35,681 nt of DNA, taken from positions 1 through 35,681 of the forward strand of contig WHTA01000060.1 in the NCBI GenBank assembly GCA_009379825.1, given 5' to 3'. This document shows, piece by piece, positions 25,092 through 33,661 of the stretch. The position numbers and the translations under genes are program-made. Numbering within the stretch: the stretch's first letter is position 1; the number at the start of each line of letters is the position of its first letter. The stretch comes from Streptosporangiales bacterium (lineage in GTDB: Bacteria > Actinomycetota > Actinomycetes > Streptosporangiales > WHST01). The notes under the pieces are model-generated. The model was not told the DNA's origin. It searched no databases and saw nothing but the letters and a program-made list of their open reading frames with translations.

Positions 25092-25850
25092 TCACAACCG
25101 TCCCACCAGAATCGTCGACATTTCCTCGGCCGTACTGTTGAGATCTTGCAACCAGTCCGACGGCTCGAACCGCGGTATCGGCCCCGCCACGCTCAAGGCC
25201 GCAACCACCTCGTTGCGCCGATTTCGGACCCCGGTCGCTATCCCCCGTACCCCGTCGGTGTATTCCTCGTCGATCGTCGCGTAGCCGTCCCGCCGTACCT
25301 CGGCGAGCTGCCGCGACAACGCGGACTTTTGGCGAAACGTGTTCTTCGCCGCGGCCGGCAGCGTCTCCGAGGGAAACAGCGCGTCGAGTTCTTCGACCGG
25401 CAACTCGGCCAGGAAGACCTTGCCCGAGCCGCAACTGTGCACGGGCATTTTCGTCCCGATCCGAATTTCCGCGCGGAGAATGCTGGCGCTTTCGAAGCGC
25501 TGCACGATGAGTGCGTCCCGGCCGCGGTGAATGGCCAGCGAGACCGCCTCGCCGGAGAGGTCCGCAAGCTTGCGCATCGGCGGCGTCAGTGGGCCACCGA
25601 AACGCGAGCTTTCCGGCACCGCCGACCCGATCTCGAATGCGGCGATGCCGAGGCAGTAGGTACCCGCCTCGAGGCGCTCCACGAATCCGTGCTCAGCCAA
25701 GGTGCTCAGCAGCAGGTGCGCGGTGCTCTTGCCCACCTCCAGCCGCGTGGCCAGGTCGGACACCCCTAGGCCGTCCGGGTGCTCGGCCAGCACGGTGAGC
25801 AGGCGCAGCGCATTGCCGACACTGTGGACACGTCGAGGTGTGTTCGACAT
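25092..25850 (-). CDS. IclR family regulator 1, head of the transport operon
   Basis: A 252-aa IclR protein: winged helix at residues 1-70 (VGNALRLLTVLAEH, VSDLATRLEVGKSTAHLLLSTLAEHGFVE), then the ligand domain with LSGEAVSLAIHRGRDALIVQRFES and SCGSGKVFLAELP. The ATG at 25850 is chosen because it aligns exactly with the divergent paralogue, which has the same length; an upstream extension to 26138 overlaps that gene. The promoter TTGACC-17-TAAACT (25905-25910, 25882-25887) precedes it. Two operator copies cover the transcription start and start codon, implying autorepression. The symporter pair follows 53 bp downstream. Confidence 0.92.
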   Translation of the reverse strand: MSNTPRRVHSVGNALRLLTVLAEHPDGLGVSDLATRLEVGKSTAHLLLSTLAEHGFVERLEAGTYCLGIAAFEIGSAVPESSRFGGPLTPPMRKLADLSGEAVSLAIHRGRDALIVQRFESASILRAEIRIGTKMPVHSCGSGKVFLAELPVEELDALFPSETLPAAAKNTFRQKSALSRQLAEVRRDGYATIDEEYTDGVRGIATGVRNRRNEVVAALSVAGPIPRFEPSDWLQDLNSTAEEMSTILVGRL

Positions 25851-25910
25851 GGACGAACACCTTTCGTAAGGAGCGAACCGGAGTTTATGGGCGGGCTGTC
25901 GAAGGGTCAA
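25840..25910 (-). promoter_or_regulatory. iclR1 promoter with two phased operators
   Basis: The -35 TTGACC (25905-25910) and -10 TAAACT (25882-25887) are separated by 17 nt. Operators TTCGTAAGGAGCGAA (25863-25877) and TTCGACATGGACGAA (25843-25857) start exactly 20 bp apart. The first covers the expected transcription start, the second the ATG. The second is part of a longer palindrome GTGTTCG-7-CGAACAC (25840-25860). Confidence 0.7.
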
Positions 25911-25959
25911 GGCCGGGCGAGGTGTCATGGCTGAGACTCTTGGCGGGCCACGTGGCACC

Positions 25960-26025
25960 TTGACGGGATCACTGCCGCGTGATTCTCTGTTCGTGTCGTA
26001 CGAAAGGCGTTCGTGTATGACGAAC
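25960..26025 (+). promoter_or_regulatory. iclR2 promoter with two phased operators
   Basis: The -35 TTGACG (25960-25965) and -10 TTCTCT (25983-25988) are 17 nt apart. Operators TTCGTGTCGTACGAA (25990-26004) and TTCGTGTATGACGAA (26010-26024) again start exactly 20 bp apart and again cover the transcription start and the ATG. The consensus TTCGn-5-nCGAA is shared with the iclR1 side. Confidence 0.7.
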
Positions 26026-26775
26026 ACTTCCAAGATATCGAGCTCCGCCAACACGTGCCTGCGCGTGCTTCGCGCGGTCGCGGACCACCCCGAGGGGGTC
26101 GGCATCACGCAGCTGGCTCGAGAGCTCGACATCGGCAAGAGCAGTATTCATATGTTCTTGGCAACCTTGGCCAGCCACGGCTTCGTAGAGCGGCAGGCCG
26201 CCAGCAGCTATCGGCTGGGCATGACCGCCTTCGAAGTCGGTTCCGCCACGCCGGAGACCGCCCGTTTCGGCGGCCCGGTGCTCGAGCCGATGCGAAGGCT
26301 CGCCGACCTCTCCGGCGAGGCGGTCACACTCGCCGTCCTGAGCGGCCAGGACGCGCTGATGGTGCAGCGTTTCGAGACGGCTCACATCCTGCGGGCCGAG
26401 ATCCGCGTGGGCACCCGGATGCCGCTGACCAGCTGTGCGTCCGGAAAGTTCCTGCTCGCGCACATGGACGACGCGGAGGTCGACGCACTTCTGCCGGAGG
26501 AACGCCTGCCGGCGACGACTCCGCACAGCGAGCGCAGTAAGACGAAGCTGCGGCGCGGCTTCGCCACGATCCGCGAACGCGGCTGGGCGACCAACGACGA
26601 GGAGTTCGCGGAAGGCATCACTGGCATCGCTACCGGGGTGCATGGACGCGACGGCAACTTCGCCGCTGCGCTCAGCATCGCCGGACCGACAATGCGCTTC
26701 GAACCCGAGAGTTGGGTGGACGACCTGCTCCGCACGGCAGCCGAGATGAACCAGTTGATCGCCGCCCGCCCTTGA
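26017..26775 (+). CDS. IclR family regulator 2, head of the enzyme operon
   Basis: A 252-aa IclR protein, a paralogue of the divergent IclR1 and of identical length. The winged helix holds GITQLARELDIGKSSIHMFLATLASHGFVE; the ligand domain holds LSGEAVTLAVLSGQDALMVQRFET and SCASGKFLLAH. Aligned blocks such as SRFGGP/ARFGGP, ILRAEIR and the C-terminal GIATGV indicate a duplication followed by divergence. GAAAGG lies about 9 nt before ATG. The hydantoinase gene follows after 41 nt on the same strand, so iclR2 is probably its first cistron. Confidence 0.92.
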   Translation: MTNTSKISSSANTCLRVLRAVADHPEGVGITQLARELDIGKSSIHMFLATLASHGFVERQAASSYRLGMTAFEVGSATPETARFGGPVLEPMRRLADLSGEAVTLAVLSGQDALMVQRFETAHILRAEIRVGTRMPLTSCASGKFLLAHMDDAEVDALLPEERLPATTPHSERSKTKLRRGFATIRERGWATNDEEFAEGITGIATGVHGRDGNFAAALSIAGPTMRFEPESWVDDLLRTAAEMNQLIAARP

Positions 26776-26816
26776 CGCACGGCACGACAGAACACAGTCA
26801 AAGGAGCAATTTCCGG

Positions 26817-28850
26817 ATGAAGCTGATTGCCGGAGTCGACGTCGGCGGCACGTTCACGGACGTTCTGCTGTACAACACCGAGACGACCGAGCTGGAGTTG
26901 GCGAAGGTCTTCTCGACGTCGGGCATGCAGTCAGCAGGCCTGATGACCGGCCTGCGGCAGACCGGTGCACCGTTGGATCGGCTCGATGCAGTCGTGCACG
27001 GCACCACGGTCGCGACGAATGCCGTGCTGGAGCGCAAGGGTGCCCGCACCGCCCTCGTGGTGACAACCGGGTTCCGCGACGTGCTCGAGCTGCGGCGTCG
27101 CGACCGGCCGACCACGTACGGGCTCACCGGGACCTACGTGCCGCTGATCCCGCGTAGCCTGTCTTTCGAGATCGACGAGCGGATCGGCGCCGACGGCCAG
27201 GTAGTGACCGCTCTGGAGGACAGCGTCATCGACGACCTGGTCGATCGACTTCGCACCGCTGAGGTCCAAAGCGTGGCCATCTGCCTGATGAACAGCTACG
27301 TGAACGCTGCCCACGAGGAGAGGCTCGCGGCTCGCTTGCGCACGTCGTTGCCGGATATCTCGGTGACGACGTCGGCAGAGGTGGCGCCAGAGTCCGGCGA
27401 GTTCGAGCGGGCGAGCACCACCGCCGTCAACGCATTCGTCGGGGCTGGCATGACGCGCTATCTGGACGCAGTCCAGGACGAGCTCGAGTCCGAGGGGTTC
27501 GCGAACGACGTCCAGGTCATGCAGTCGAACGGCGGCGTTATGCCAGTACGCCGTGCCGGTCCCCTCGCCGTACGGACGCTCCTTTCCGGGCCCGCTGCGG
27601 GAACGATGGGCGCGGCGGCATTCGGCCGTGCCGCCGGACTCCCGGACGTCATCTCGTGCGACATGGGCGGCACCAGTTTCGACGTCGCCCTGATCCCGGA
27701 CGGGCAACCCACGCTGACCGCGGAGAGCAGCATCGAGTACGGGATCCCACTGCGAGTCCCGATGATCGCCATCACCACCATCGGTGCCGGCGGTGGCTCG
27801 ATCGCCAGTATCGACCGTGCTGGGATACTCCAGGTCGGACCGGAGAGTGCCGGTTCGACGCCGGGACCCGCGTGTTACGGGCGCGGTGGGACCCGTCCTA
27901 CCGTGACCGACGCCAACATCGTCCTCGGCCGCATCGCCGCGGATCAGAAGCTTGGCACCCAGACGGGCTTCAGCCTCGACCAACAGGCTGCCGTGGAGGC
28001 GATCCGTGAACATGTCGCGGATCCGTTGGCGATGAGCATCGCGGACGCCGCGCTCGCGATCGTCCGGTTGGCGAACGAACGGATGGCCGGCGCCATCCGA
28101 GGAGTAAGCGTGGACAAGGGGCATGACCCACGTCAGTTCGCCCTGATCGGGTTCGGTGGCGCAGGTCCACTGCACGTAGCCGAGTTGGCGAGGATCATCG
28201 GCGCGACGAAGGTGCTCGTGCCGCCGAATCCGGGGGCGCTGAGTGCATACGGGTGCTTGATCGCGGACGTGAAGTACGACTTCGTGTCCGCCGTGGCCGC
28301 CGATCTCGCATCGTGTACCGCTGATCACGTCGCTCGAGTGCTGGCCGACCAGGCGCAGCGCGGGCTGGCCACGCTCAGCAACGACGGCTTCGCGGAGGCT
28401 GACACGACTGTCGAGCATGCAGCCGAGATGCACTTCAGCAAGCAGATGCACACGATCCGAGTTCCCCTCGGGCACGACGAGAACGGCTGGACCCCAGATC
28501 GTCTCGAGGAGGCCTTCCTGGCGGCCTATCGAGAGCTCTACGGGGGCCGCATCCCCGCCAGTCCGGTGCGCGTGGCCAGCCTCCGTACGGTGGTGCAGGG
28601 AAAGCGGAACGCCGTGGGCACCGTACGGACGAGCCGCGTAGGCGACGGCGTCGCGTCCGAGCCGCGCGCCGTCGTCTTCGAGGACGGCGCCCATGTCATC
28701 CACGAGATCGACCGCACCCAGCTCGGGGTCGGCGACATCGTGGAAGGCCCCACGATCATCGTCCAGACCGATTCCACCGTCCTCCTTCCGCCCAAGGCCA
28801 CCGCCGTCGTGCACGAGAGCGGCAGCCTGATCGTCGAGGTGAACCAATGA
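26817..28850 (+). CDS. Hydantoinase/5-oxoprolinase A subunit (HyuA-like)
   Basis: A 677-aa ATPase-fold subunit. The N-terminal phosphate loop is GVDVGGTFTDVLLYN, then VVHGTTVATNAVLERKGART. The central domain has LLSGPAAGTMGAA and CDMGGTSFDV, a second nucleotide-binding signature, and the C-terminus has GFGGAGPLHV. With the B subunit it hydrolyses ATP to open a cyclic amide (hydantoin, oxoproline) or to carboxylate a ketone in related enzymes. AAAGGAG lies about 10 nt before the ATG at 26817. The gene overlaps hyuB by 4 nt (ATGA). Confidence 0.94.
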   Translation: MKLIAGVDVGGTFTDVLLYNTETTELELAKVFSTSGMQSAGLMTGLRQTGAPLDRLDAVVHGTTVATNAVLERKGARTALVVTTGFRDVLELRRRDRPTTYGLTGTYVPLIPRSLSFEIDERIGADGQVVTALEDSVIDDLVDRLRTAEVQSVAICLMNSYVNAAHEERLAARLRTSLPDISVTTSAEVAPESGEFERASTTAVNAFVGAGMTRYLDAVQDELESEGFANDVQVMQSNGGVMPVRRAGPLAVRTLLSGPAAGTMGAAAFGRAAGLPDVISCDMGGTSFDVALIPDGQPTLTAESSIEYGIPLRVPMIAITTIGAGGGSIASIDRAGILQVGPESAGSTPGPACYGRGGTRPTVTDANIVLGRIAADQKLGTQTGFSLDQQAAVEAIREHVADPLAMSIADAALAIVRLANERMAGAIRGVSVDKGHDPRQFALIGFGGAGPLHVAELARIIGATKVLVPPNPGALSAYGCLIADVKYDFVSAVAADLASCTADHVARVLADQAQRGLATLSNDGFAEADTTVEHAAEMHFSKQMHTIRVPLGHDENGWTPDRLEEAFLAAYRELYGGRIPASPVRVASLRTVVQGKRNAVGTVRTSRVGDGVASEPRAVVFEDGAHVIHEIDRTQLGVGDIVEGPTIIVQTDSTVLLPPKATAVVHESGSLIVEVNQ

Positions 28851-30562
28851 GTGCCAGCCGTACCACCAACCACGACGACGTCGACCCGCTTCTCCTCGCT
28901 GTCATCCGCGGGCGGCTGGAGCAGATCGCCGACGAGATGGACACCGTGTTCGAACGGATGGCGTTCTCGCCAGTCGTCTCCGATGCCTGGGACCGCGCTG
29001 ACGGTATCTACTCCGCGAGCGACGGCAGCATGATCGTGCAAGGCGGCCGTGGACTGCCAATCTTCGTCGGAACGATGCAGTACACGGTCGCGAGCGTCAT
29101 CGACACCGTGGACAGCCCTCGGCCCGGCGACACGTACCTCGTGAACGACCCGTTCGCCGGCGGCACCCACATCATGGACACGAAGATGGTCCGGCCATTC
29201 TTCTACCAGGGCGAGTTGTTCGCGTTCCTCGCGAACACCGGACACTGGCCGGACCTCGGCGGGCGAGTCCCTGGCGGGTTCGCGGCGTCGGCAAGCGACT
29301 GCTTCCAGGAGGGTCTACGCGTCCCGCCGGTACGTCTGTTCGTCGATGACGAGCTCCAGACCGACATCGTCTCGATCCTTCAGACGAACTCGCGGATCCC
29401 CGACGATGTGCTCGGCGACGTCGACGCCCAAGCCACGGCGCTTCGTGTCGGCGAGACGCGTCTCACGGAGCTGCTCGACGAGTACGGCGTGGATCTGATC
29501 ACGAACATGATCGACACACTCAACCGCCGTTCGGCCCAACAGATGCGCTCCCACATTGCCGACATACCAGACGGCAGTTACCACTTCGTCGAGGTGATGG
29601 ACAACGACGGCATCGTCGACGAGCCGCTGCGGGTCGATGCCCAGCTCACCGTGGCCGGAGACCATCTCACGATCGACTTCAGTCGGTCCTCCGCACCGTG
29701 CACCGGCCCGATGAACTCGGTCCTGGCCGCCACGGTGTCGAGCAGCATCGTCGCGATCAAGCACGTCTTCCCGGAAATTCCCATCAACGCCGGCATCTTC
29801 GAACCCATCAGCTTCATCGTTCCAGAAACGGTGTTCCTCAACGCCCAAGTACCGCGGCCGGTTGCCGGATGCGCCGCTGAGACGAGCCAGCGCATCATCA
29901 CCGCGGTCATGGGCGCGCTGGCGGAGGCGGTGCCTGAGCAGGTGCCAGCGGGATCGTCGGCAACGGCCAACAACCTCTCCATGGGAGGGACCGACGTCGA
30001 TGGGAACCCGTACGTCATGTACGTCTTCCTAGGTGGCGGCTACGGCGGCCACCTGGCGGGCGACGGTATCTCCAACGGCTGCTCGCTGATGAGCATCGGC
30101 CGCACCCAGTCGATCGAGACCCTCGAGCAACGATATCCCGTGCGATTCCGTCGGTACGGGCTGCGCGAGGGCTCGCCCGGTGCAGGCCGCACACGTGGCG
30201 GGTTCGGCGTCCACTTCGAGTTCGAGCTACTCGGCGATGACGCCCAAGCCAGCCTGCTCGGGGATCAGGCGCGCACCGAGCCCGCCGGTCGGGCTGGCGG
30301 GCAACCGGGCACGACGTCGTCGCCATGGTTCCGCATCGACGGCGAGGAGAGCGTCCTGCCCATGATCAGCAAGGGCGAGAACGTCCCCCTGCGACGCGGC
30401 GACATCGTCTGCCTACGCACACCGGGGGGCGCCGGGTACGGCCCGGCCGACGAGCGTCCCTACGCCGCCGTGGCGGCCGACGTCCAGGCCGGCTATCTCG
30501 ACGAAGCGACTGCCAACGAGCTCTACCCCCGATACGCGAACGGATCCCCGAATGACCGCTGA
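28847..30562 (+). CDS. Hydantoinase/5-oxoprolinase B subunit (HyuB-like)
   Basis: A 571-aa catalytic partner of the A subunit. Typical HyuB blocks are LLAVIRGRLEQIADEMDTVF near the N-terminus, SDASDG-like YSASDGSMIVQ, NDPFAGGTHIMD, FLANTGHWPDLGG and the glycine-rich RRYGLREGSPGAGRTRGGFG. Length is normal. The gene overlaps the aminotransferase gene by 11 nt. An acetone carboxylase is less likely because no gamma subunit gene is nearby. Confidence 0.94.
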   Translation: MSASRTTNHDDVDPLLLAVIRGRLEQIADEMDTVFERMAFSPVVSDAWDRADGIYSASDGSMIVQGGRGLPIFVGTMQYTVASVIDTVDSPRPGDTYLVNDPFAGGTHIMDTKMVRPFFYQGELFAFLANTGHWPDLGGRVPGGFAASASDCFQEGLRVPPVRLFVDDELQTDIVSILQTNSRIPDDVLGDVDAQATALRVGETRLTELLDEYGVDLITNMIDTLNRRSAQQMRSHIADIPDGSYHFVEVMDNDGIVDEPLRVDAQLTVAGDHLTIDFSRSSAPCTGPMNSVLAATVSSSIVAIKHVFPEIPINAGIFEPISFIVPETVFLNAQVPRPVAGCAAETSQRIITAVMGALAEAVPEQVPAGSSATANNLSMGGTDVDGNPYVMYVFLGGGYGGHLAGDGISNGCSLMSIGRTQSIETLEQRYPVRFRRYGLREGSPGAGRTRGGFGVHFEFELLGDDAQASLLGDQARTEPAGRAGGQPGTTSSPWFRIDGEESVLPMISKGENVPLRRGDIVCLRTPGGAGYGPADERPYAAVAADVQAGYLDEATANELYPRYANGSPNDR

Positions 30563-31739
30563 CACCAACCCGAGCGAGCGCACGGAGGCCACACTCGTCG
30601 ACCGCGCCCGGAGCGTGCTGCCCGGTGGCATCACCCGTTCGACGGTGTTCGTCCCTCCACACCCGCCGTATGCGGTCGCCGGAGAAGGGGCGTGGATCGT
30701 CGACGACACGGGACACCGGGTCCTGGACGCGAACGGGAACTACACCACCCTCATCCACGGGCATGCCCGACCGGAGATCGTCCATGCCGCCACAGCCGCC
30801 CTCCAGAACGGTTCGGCTTTCGGCCTGCCGACGCGTTCAGAAGTCGCCCTCGCCGAGATGCTGCGAGAACGCACGAACATGGAGCAGTGGCGCTTCTGCA
30901 ACAGTGGCTCAGAAGCAGTCATGATGCTGCTGCGCGCCGCCCGCGCGGCCACGAAACGATCGAAGATCATCCGGTTCCGCGGCAGCTACCACGGGACCAG
31001 CCCCGACGCCGTCGGCAACGAGTCACACGGCGACGTGATCGTCGTCGACCAAGGCGACACCGAAGCCGTCGCGAATGCCCTGACGACCCACGGGGACGAC
31101 GTGGCAGGAGTCGTGATCGACCTCATGCCGAACCGAGCAGGGCTTCGACGGGCCGATGCCGCACACGTGCAGGAGCTGCGTTCACTCACGCGCGAGCACG
31201 GAGCGCTACTCCTCGTCGACGAGGTCATCACCTTCCGGCTGGGGGTGGGCGGCCTGCTCGAGCAGTACGACGTGGAGGCGGACCTGGTCTCGCTCGGGAA
31301 GGCAATCGGAGGTGGCTTCGCGGTCGGCGCCATCGGTGGGCGCCGCGAGCTGCTGCAGCCGTTCGATCCGCGGGAACAGAAGCAGCCCAGTGCCGTTTCG
31401 TGGGGCGGCACGTTCAGTGCCAACCCCGTGACGATGGCTGCCGGAAAGGTAGCGCTCGACCTGTTCGACGCGACGAGCGTGGCTTCGTTGAACGCCGCTG
31501 GTGATGCGTTGCGGGCTCGCTTGGTCGCTGCGGGTGTACCGGCCACGGGATGGGGCTCTCTCCTTCGTCTGCACACCTCCGACAACCAACAGGCGTGGTG
31601 GAGTCTCTACGAGCGAGGCGTGCTCGCCGGCACCAACTGCCTCCTCGCGCTCTCCACGGCCATGGGCGAGGAGGACGTCGAGCACTTGGCCGACGCGATT
31701 CTCGCCATGGCGGACGAACATCCGCAGTACTTCCAGTGA
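30552..31739 (+). CDS. Class III aminotransferase, GSA-aminomutase-like
   Basis: A 395-aa PLP enzyme of fold type I. PLP-binding features are SGSEAVMMLLRAAR (phosphate), SYHG, LLVDEVITFR (Asp223, pyridine nitrogen) and VSLGKAIGGG with Lys250 as the Schiff-base residue. The closest pattern is glutamate-1-semialdehyde aminomutase, but the catabolic operon argues for an aminotransferase acting on the amino acid released by HyuAB rather than heme synthesis. It is shorter than HemL (about 430 aa). Confidence 0.9.
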   Translation: MTADTNPSERTEATLVDRARSVLPGGITRSTVFVPPHPPYAVAGEGAWIVDDTGHRVLDANGNYTTLIHGHARPEIVHAATAALQNGSAFGLPTRSEVALAEMLRERTNMEQWRFCNSGSEAVMMLLRAARAATKRSKIIRFRGSYHGTSPDAVGNESHGDVIVVDQGDTEAVANALTTHGDDVAGVVIDLMPNRAGLRRADAAHVQELRSLTREHGALLLVDEVITFRLGVGGLLEQYDVEADLVSLGKAIGGGFAVGAIGGRRELLQPFDPREQKQPSAVSWGGTFSANPVTMAAGKVALDLFDATSVASLNAAGDALRARLVAAGVPATGWGSLLRLHTSDNQQAWWSLYERGVLAGTNCLLALSTAMGEEDVEHLADAILAMADEHPQYFQ

Positions 31740-31749
31740 GGGCGGACGC

Positions 31750-31797
31750 ATGCCCGACCAGGCTCCCGCATACGTAGACAGCGAGGACGACGGATGA
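31750..31797 (+). CDS. Possible 15-codon micro-ORF before the CoA-transferase genes
   Basis: ATG at 31750 with GAGGG 7 nt upstream opens MPDQAPAYVDSEDDG and its stop overlaps the next ATG as ATGA. This placement could couple translation across the 54-nt gap. It is too short to tell from chance and is listed with low confidence. Confidence 0.25.
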   Translation: MPDQAPAYVDSEDDG

Positions 31798-32483
31798 GCC
31801 GCGCAACGTTCCACGACAGCGCCGACGCCGCCGTCGCCGGGATCGAGGACGGCTCGACCGTCCTGGTCGGTGGGTTCGGCATGGCCGGCATGCCGGTCAC
31901 TCTGATCGAAGCCCTGACTCGGCAGGGCGCCACCGACCTCACCGTCGTCAGCAACAACGCGGGCAACGGCGACACCGGTCTTGCGGCGCTGCTCGCCGCC
32001 GGTCGCGTGCGCAAGATCATCTGCTCGTTCCCGCGCCAGGCGGACTCTTGGGTCTTCGATCGCCTCTACCGCGACGGCCGGATCGAGCTCGAAGTCGCGC
32101 CGCAGGGCAACCTCGCCGAGCGCATGCGCGCCGCCGGCGCGGGCATCGGCGCGTTCTTCTGTCCGACCGGTGTGGACACGCCGCTCGCCGAGGGCAAGGA
32201 GACCCGCGTCATCGAAGGCCGCGAGCACGTGCTGGAGTACCCGATCAAGGGAGACGTCGCCCTCTTCGGCGCCCACCGCGCCGACCGGCTCGGCAACCTC
32301 GTCTTCCGCAAGACGGCCCGCAACTTCGGCCCCGTCATGGCCACCGCCGCCACGACCACGATCGTCGAAGTCGGCGGCGTCGTCGAGACCGGCGCACTCG
32401 ACCCCGAGGCCATCGTCACCCCGAGCATCTACGTCGACCGGGTGCTCGACCTGTCCGCACTGCAGGAAGGGGCCGGCCAGTGA
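31794..32483 (+). CDS. 3-oxoacid CoA-transferase, subunit A
   Basis: A 229-aa subunit with the family signature DGSTVLVGGFGMAGMP (glycine-rich loop) near the N-terminus, then SNNAGNGDTG and FPRQADSWVFDRLY. With the next gene's product it moves CoA from a donor such as succinyl-CoA to a 3-oxoacid. GAGGA lies about 7 nt before the ATG. The stop overlaps the subunit B start by 4 nt (GTGA). Confidence 0.94.
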   Translation: MSRATFHDSADAAVAGIEDGSTVLVGGFGMAGMPVTLIEALTRQGATDLTVVSNNAGNGDTGLAALLAAGRVRKIICSFPRQADSWVFDRLYRDGRIELEVAPQGNLAERMRAAGAGIGAFFCPTGVDTPLAEGKETRVIEGREHVLEYPIKGDVALFGAHRADRLGNLVFRKTARNFGPVMATAATTTIVEVGGVVETGALDPEAIVTPSIYVDRVLDLSALQEGAGQ

Positions 32484-33208
32484 CCTTCACCGTCCCAACG
32501 ACCACCTCCGAGCACACCGATCGCGGTCCCCTCGCCAGGGACGAGATCGCCGCGACGATCGCGCACGATATTCCGGACGGCTCGTACGTCAACCTCGGCA
32601 TCGGACAGCCGACACTCGTCGCCGACCACCTCTCCGCCGACAGCGGCGTCATCCTGCACACCGAGAACGGCATGCTGGGCATGGGACCGGCCGCCCACGG
32701 CGACGACGTCGACCCGGACCTCACCAACGCGGGCAAGATCCCCGTCACCGAGCTCCCGGGCGCGGCGTACTTCCACCACGCGGACTCGTTCGCAATGATG
32801 CGCGGCGGCCATCTCGACGTATGCGTGCTCGGCGCGTTCCAGGTCTCCAGCGGCGGCGACCTCGCGAACTGGCATACCGGCGCGCCGGACGCGATCCCGG
32901 CCGTCGGCGGCGCGATGGACCTCGCGGTCGGCGCGAAGGCCGTGCTCGTGATGATGACGCTGTTCGGCAAGGACGGCTCGCCGAAGCTCGTGCCCGAGTG
33001 CACGTACCCCCTGACGGCCGTCGGCTGCGTCAGCCGGGTCTACACCGACCTTGCGACATTCGCCATCGGGCCCGACGGTGTCACCGTCCACGAGACCTGG
33101 GGCACCACCGTCGACGAACTCACCACCCGCATTACCATCCCCCTCCGCCGGCTCGGGGCCACCCCGACCAGGGAACGCAGGGCCTACGGGGGCTCGGGCC
33201 CCCCGTAA
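32480..33208 (+). CDS. 3-oxoacid CoA-transferase, subunit B
   Basis: A 242-aa catalytic subunit. LHTENGMLGMG is the second family signature; Glu62 is the residue that forms the glutamyl-CoA thioester. YVNLGIGQPTLV and VLGAFQVSSGGDLANW are also characteristic of Sco/Pca/Ato-type transferases. GTG start overlaps the subunit A stop. In this operon it would activate the oxoacid produced by the aminotransferase step. It ends at the convergent terminator of the tmRNA gene. Confidence 0.94.
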   Translation: MTFTVPTTTSEHTDRGPLARDEIAATIAHDIPDGSYVNLGIGQPTLVADHLSADSGVILHTENGMLGMGPAAHGDDVDPDLTNAGKIPVTELPGAAYFHHADSFAMMRGGHLDVCVLGAFQVSSGGDLANWHTGAPDAIPAVGGAMDLAVGAKAVLVMMTLFGKDGSPKLVPECTYPLTAVGCVSRVYTDLATFAIGPDGVTVHETWGTTVDELTTRITIPLRRLGATPTRERRAYGGSGPP

Positions 33209-33260
33209 AAGAAATAGCGGCCCCCGCGAAGGTGAGCAACGCTCACCGAGCAGGAGCCGC
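33207..33260 (-). terminator. Rho-independent terminator of ssrA
   Basis: Read on the minus strand, GCGGCTCC pairs with GGGGCCGC around an inner perfect hairpin GGTGAGC GTT GCTCACC (33231-33247), followed by TATTTCTTTT. It lies 8 nt beyond the tmRNA 3' end and next to the stop of the convergent CoA-transferase gene. Confidence 0.7.
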
Positions 33261-33267
33261 CGGCTCG

Positions 33268-33638
33268 TGGAGGTGCCGGGAATCGAACCCGGGTCCTTCG
33301 GTGTCACAGCAGGGCTTCTCCGGGCGCAGCCCGTATTACGCCTTACTCGGTCCCGGCAGTCCTACAGGCGAGCTGCCGACGGACCCAGTCGCTGTGCGCT
33401 TTCCCCGACCTGACCCGCGACCGGTCAGGCAGGTGAGCCTTCTCGCTGATGCCAGTTACCGGGCCGAAGGCACTCCCGGGCTGACAACTCCGCTTACTCG
33501 CTTAGGCAGCGAGCGCGAAGTGGTTGCGCTTTGAATTGGCGCTTGTGTTTATTGCAGCGCATGGTTTGCGAGGTCAGCGCTACCATCCTCGGCCCGCTTC
33601 CCCTACTACGGCATCCGAAGTCGAAACCGTTCACCCCC
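33268..33638 (-). ncRNA. ssrA: tmRNA (ssrA), one-piece
   Basis: The 5' end is GGGGGTGAACGGTTTCGACT (from 33638), the standard tmRNA start, and the 3' end has the T-arm CGGGTTCGATTCCCG and acceptor strand CACCTCC plus A at 33268. The seven-pair acceptor stem has one G-U pair. CCA is not encoded: the genome continues CGA. The tag frame (33540 to 33502) reads ANSKRNHFALAA then TAA, with GCC as resume codon. The tmRNA rescues stalled ribosomes with SmpB and marks the product for proteolysis. Length 371 nt is normal. A possible -10 CATAAC is at 33650-33645. Confidence 0.95.
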
Positions 33639-33661
33639 TATGCAGTTATGCCACCAGTCTA

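Noticed and set aside
25851-26138. N-terminal extension of IclR1
   Set aside because: It would overlap iclR2 and its operators, and the 252-aa form aligns end to end with the paralogue.
26931-28847. 638-codon frame on the minus strand
   Set aside because: Antisense shadow of hyuA; His/Asp/Gly-rich with no motif.
26817-33208. Acetone carboxylase operon
   Set aside because: HyuA/B relatives and a CoA-transferase are present, but there is no gamma subunit gene and an aminotransferase is included.
33269-33300. tRNA gene suggested by the T-arm sequence
   Set aside because: The T-arm belongs to tmRNA: the matching 5' end, tag frame and acceptor partner lie 340 nt away.
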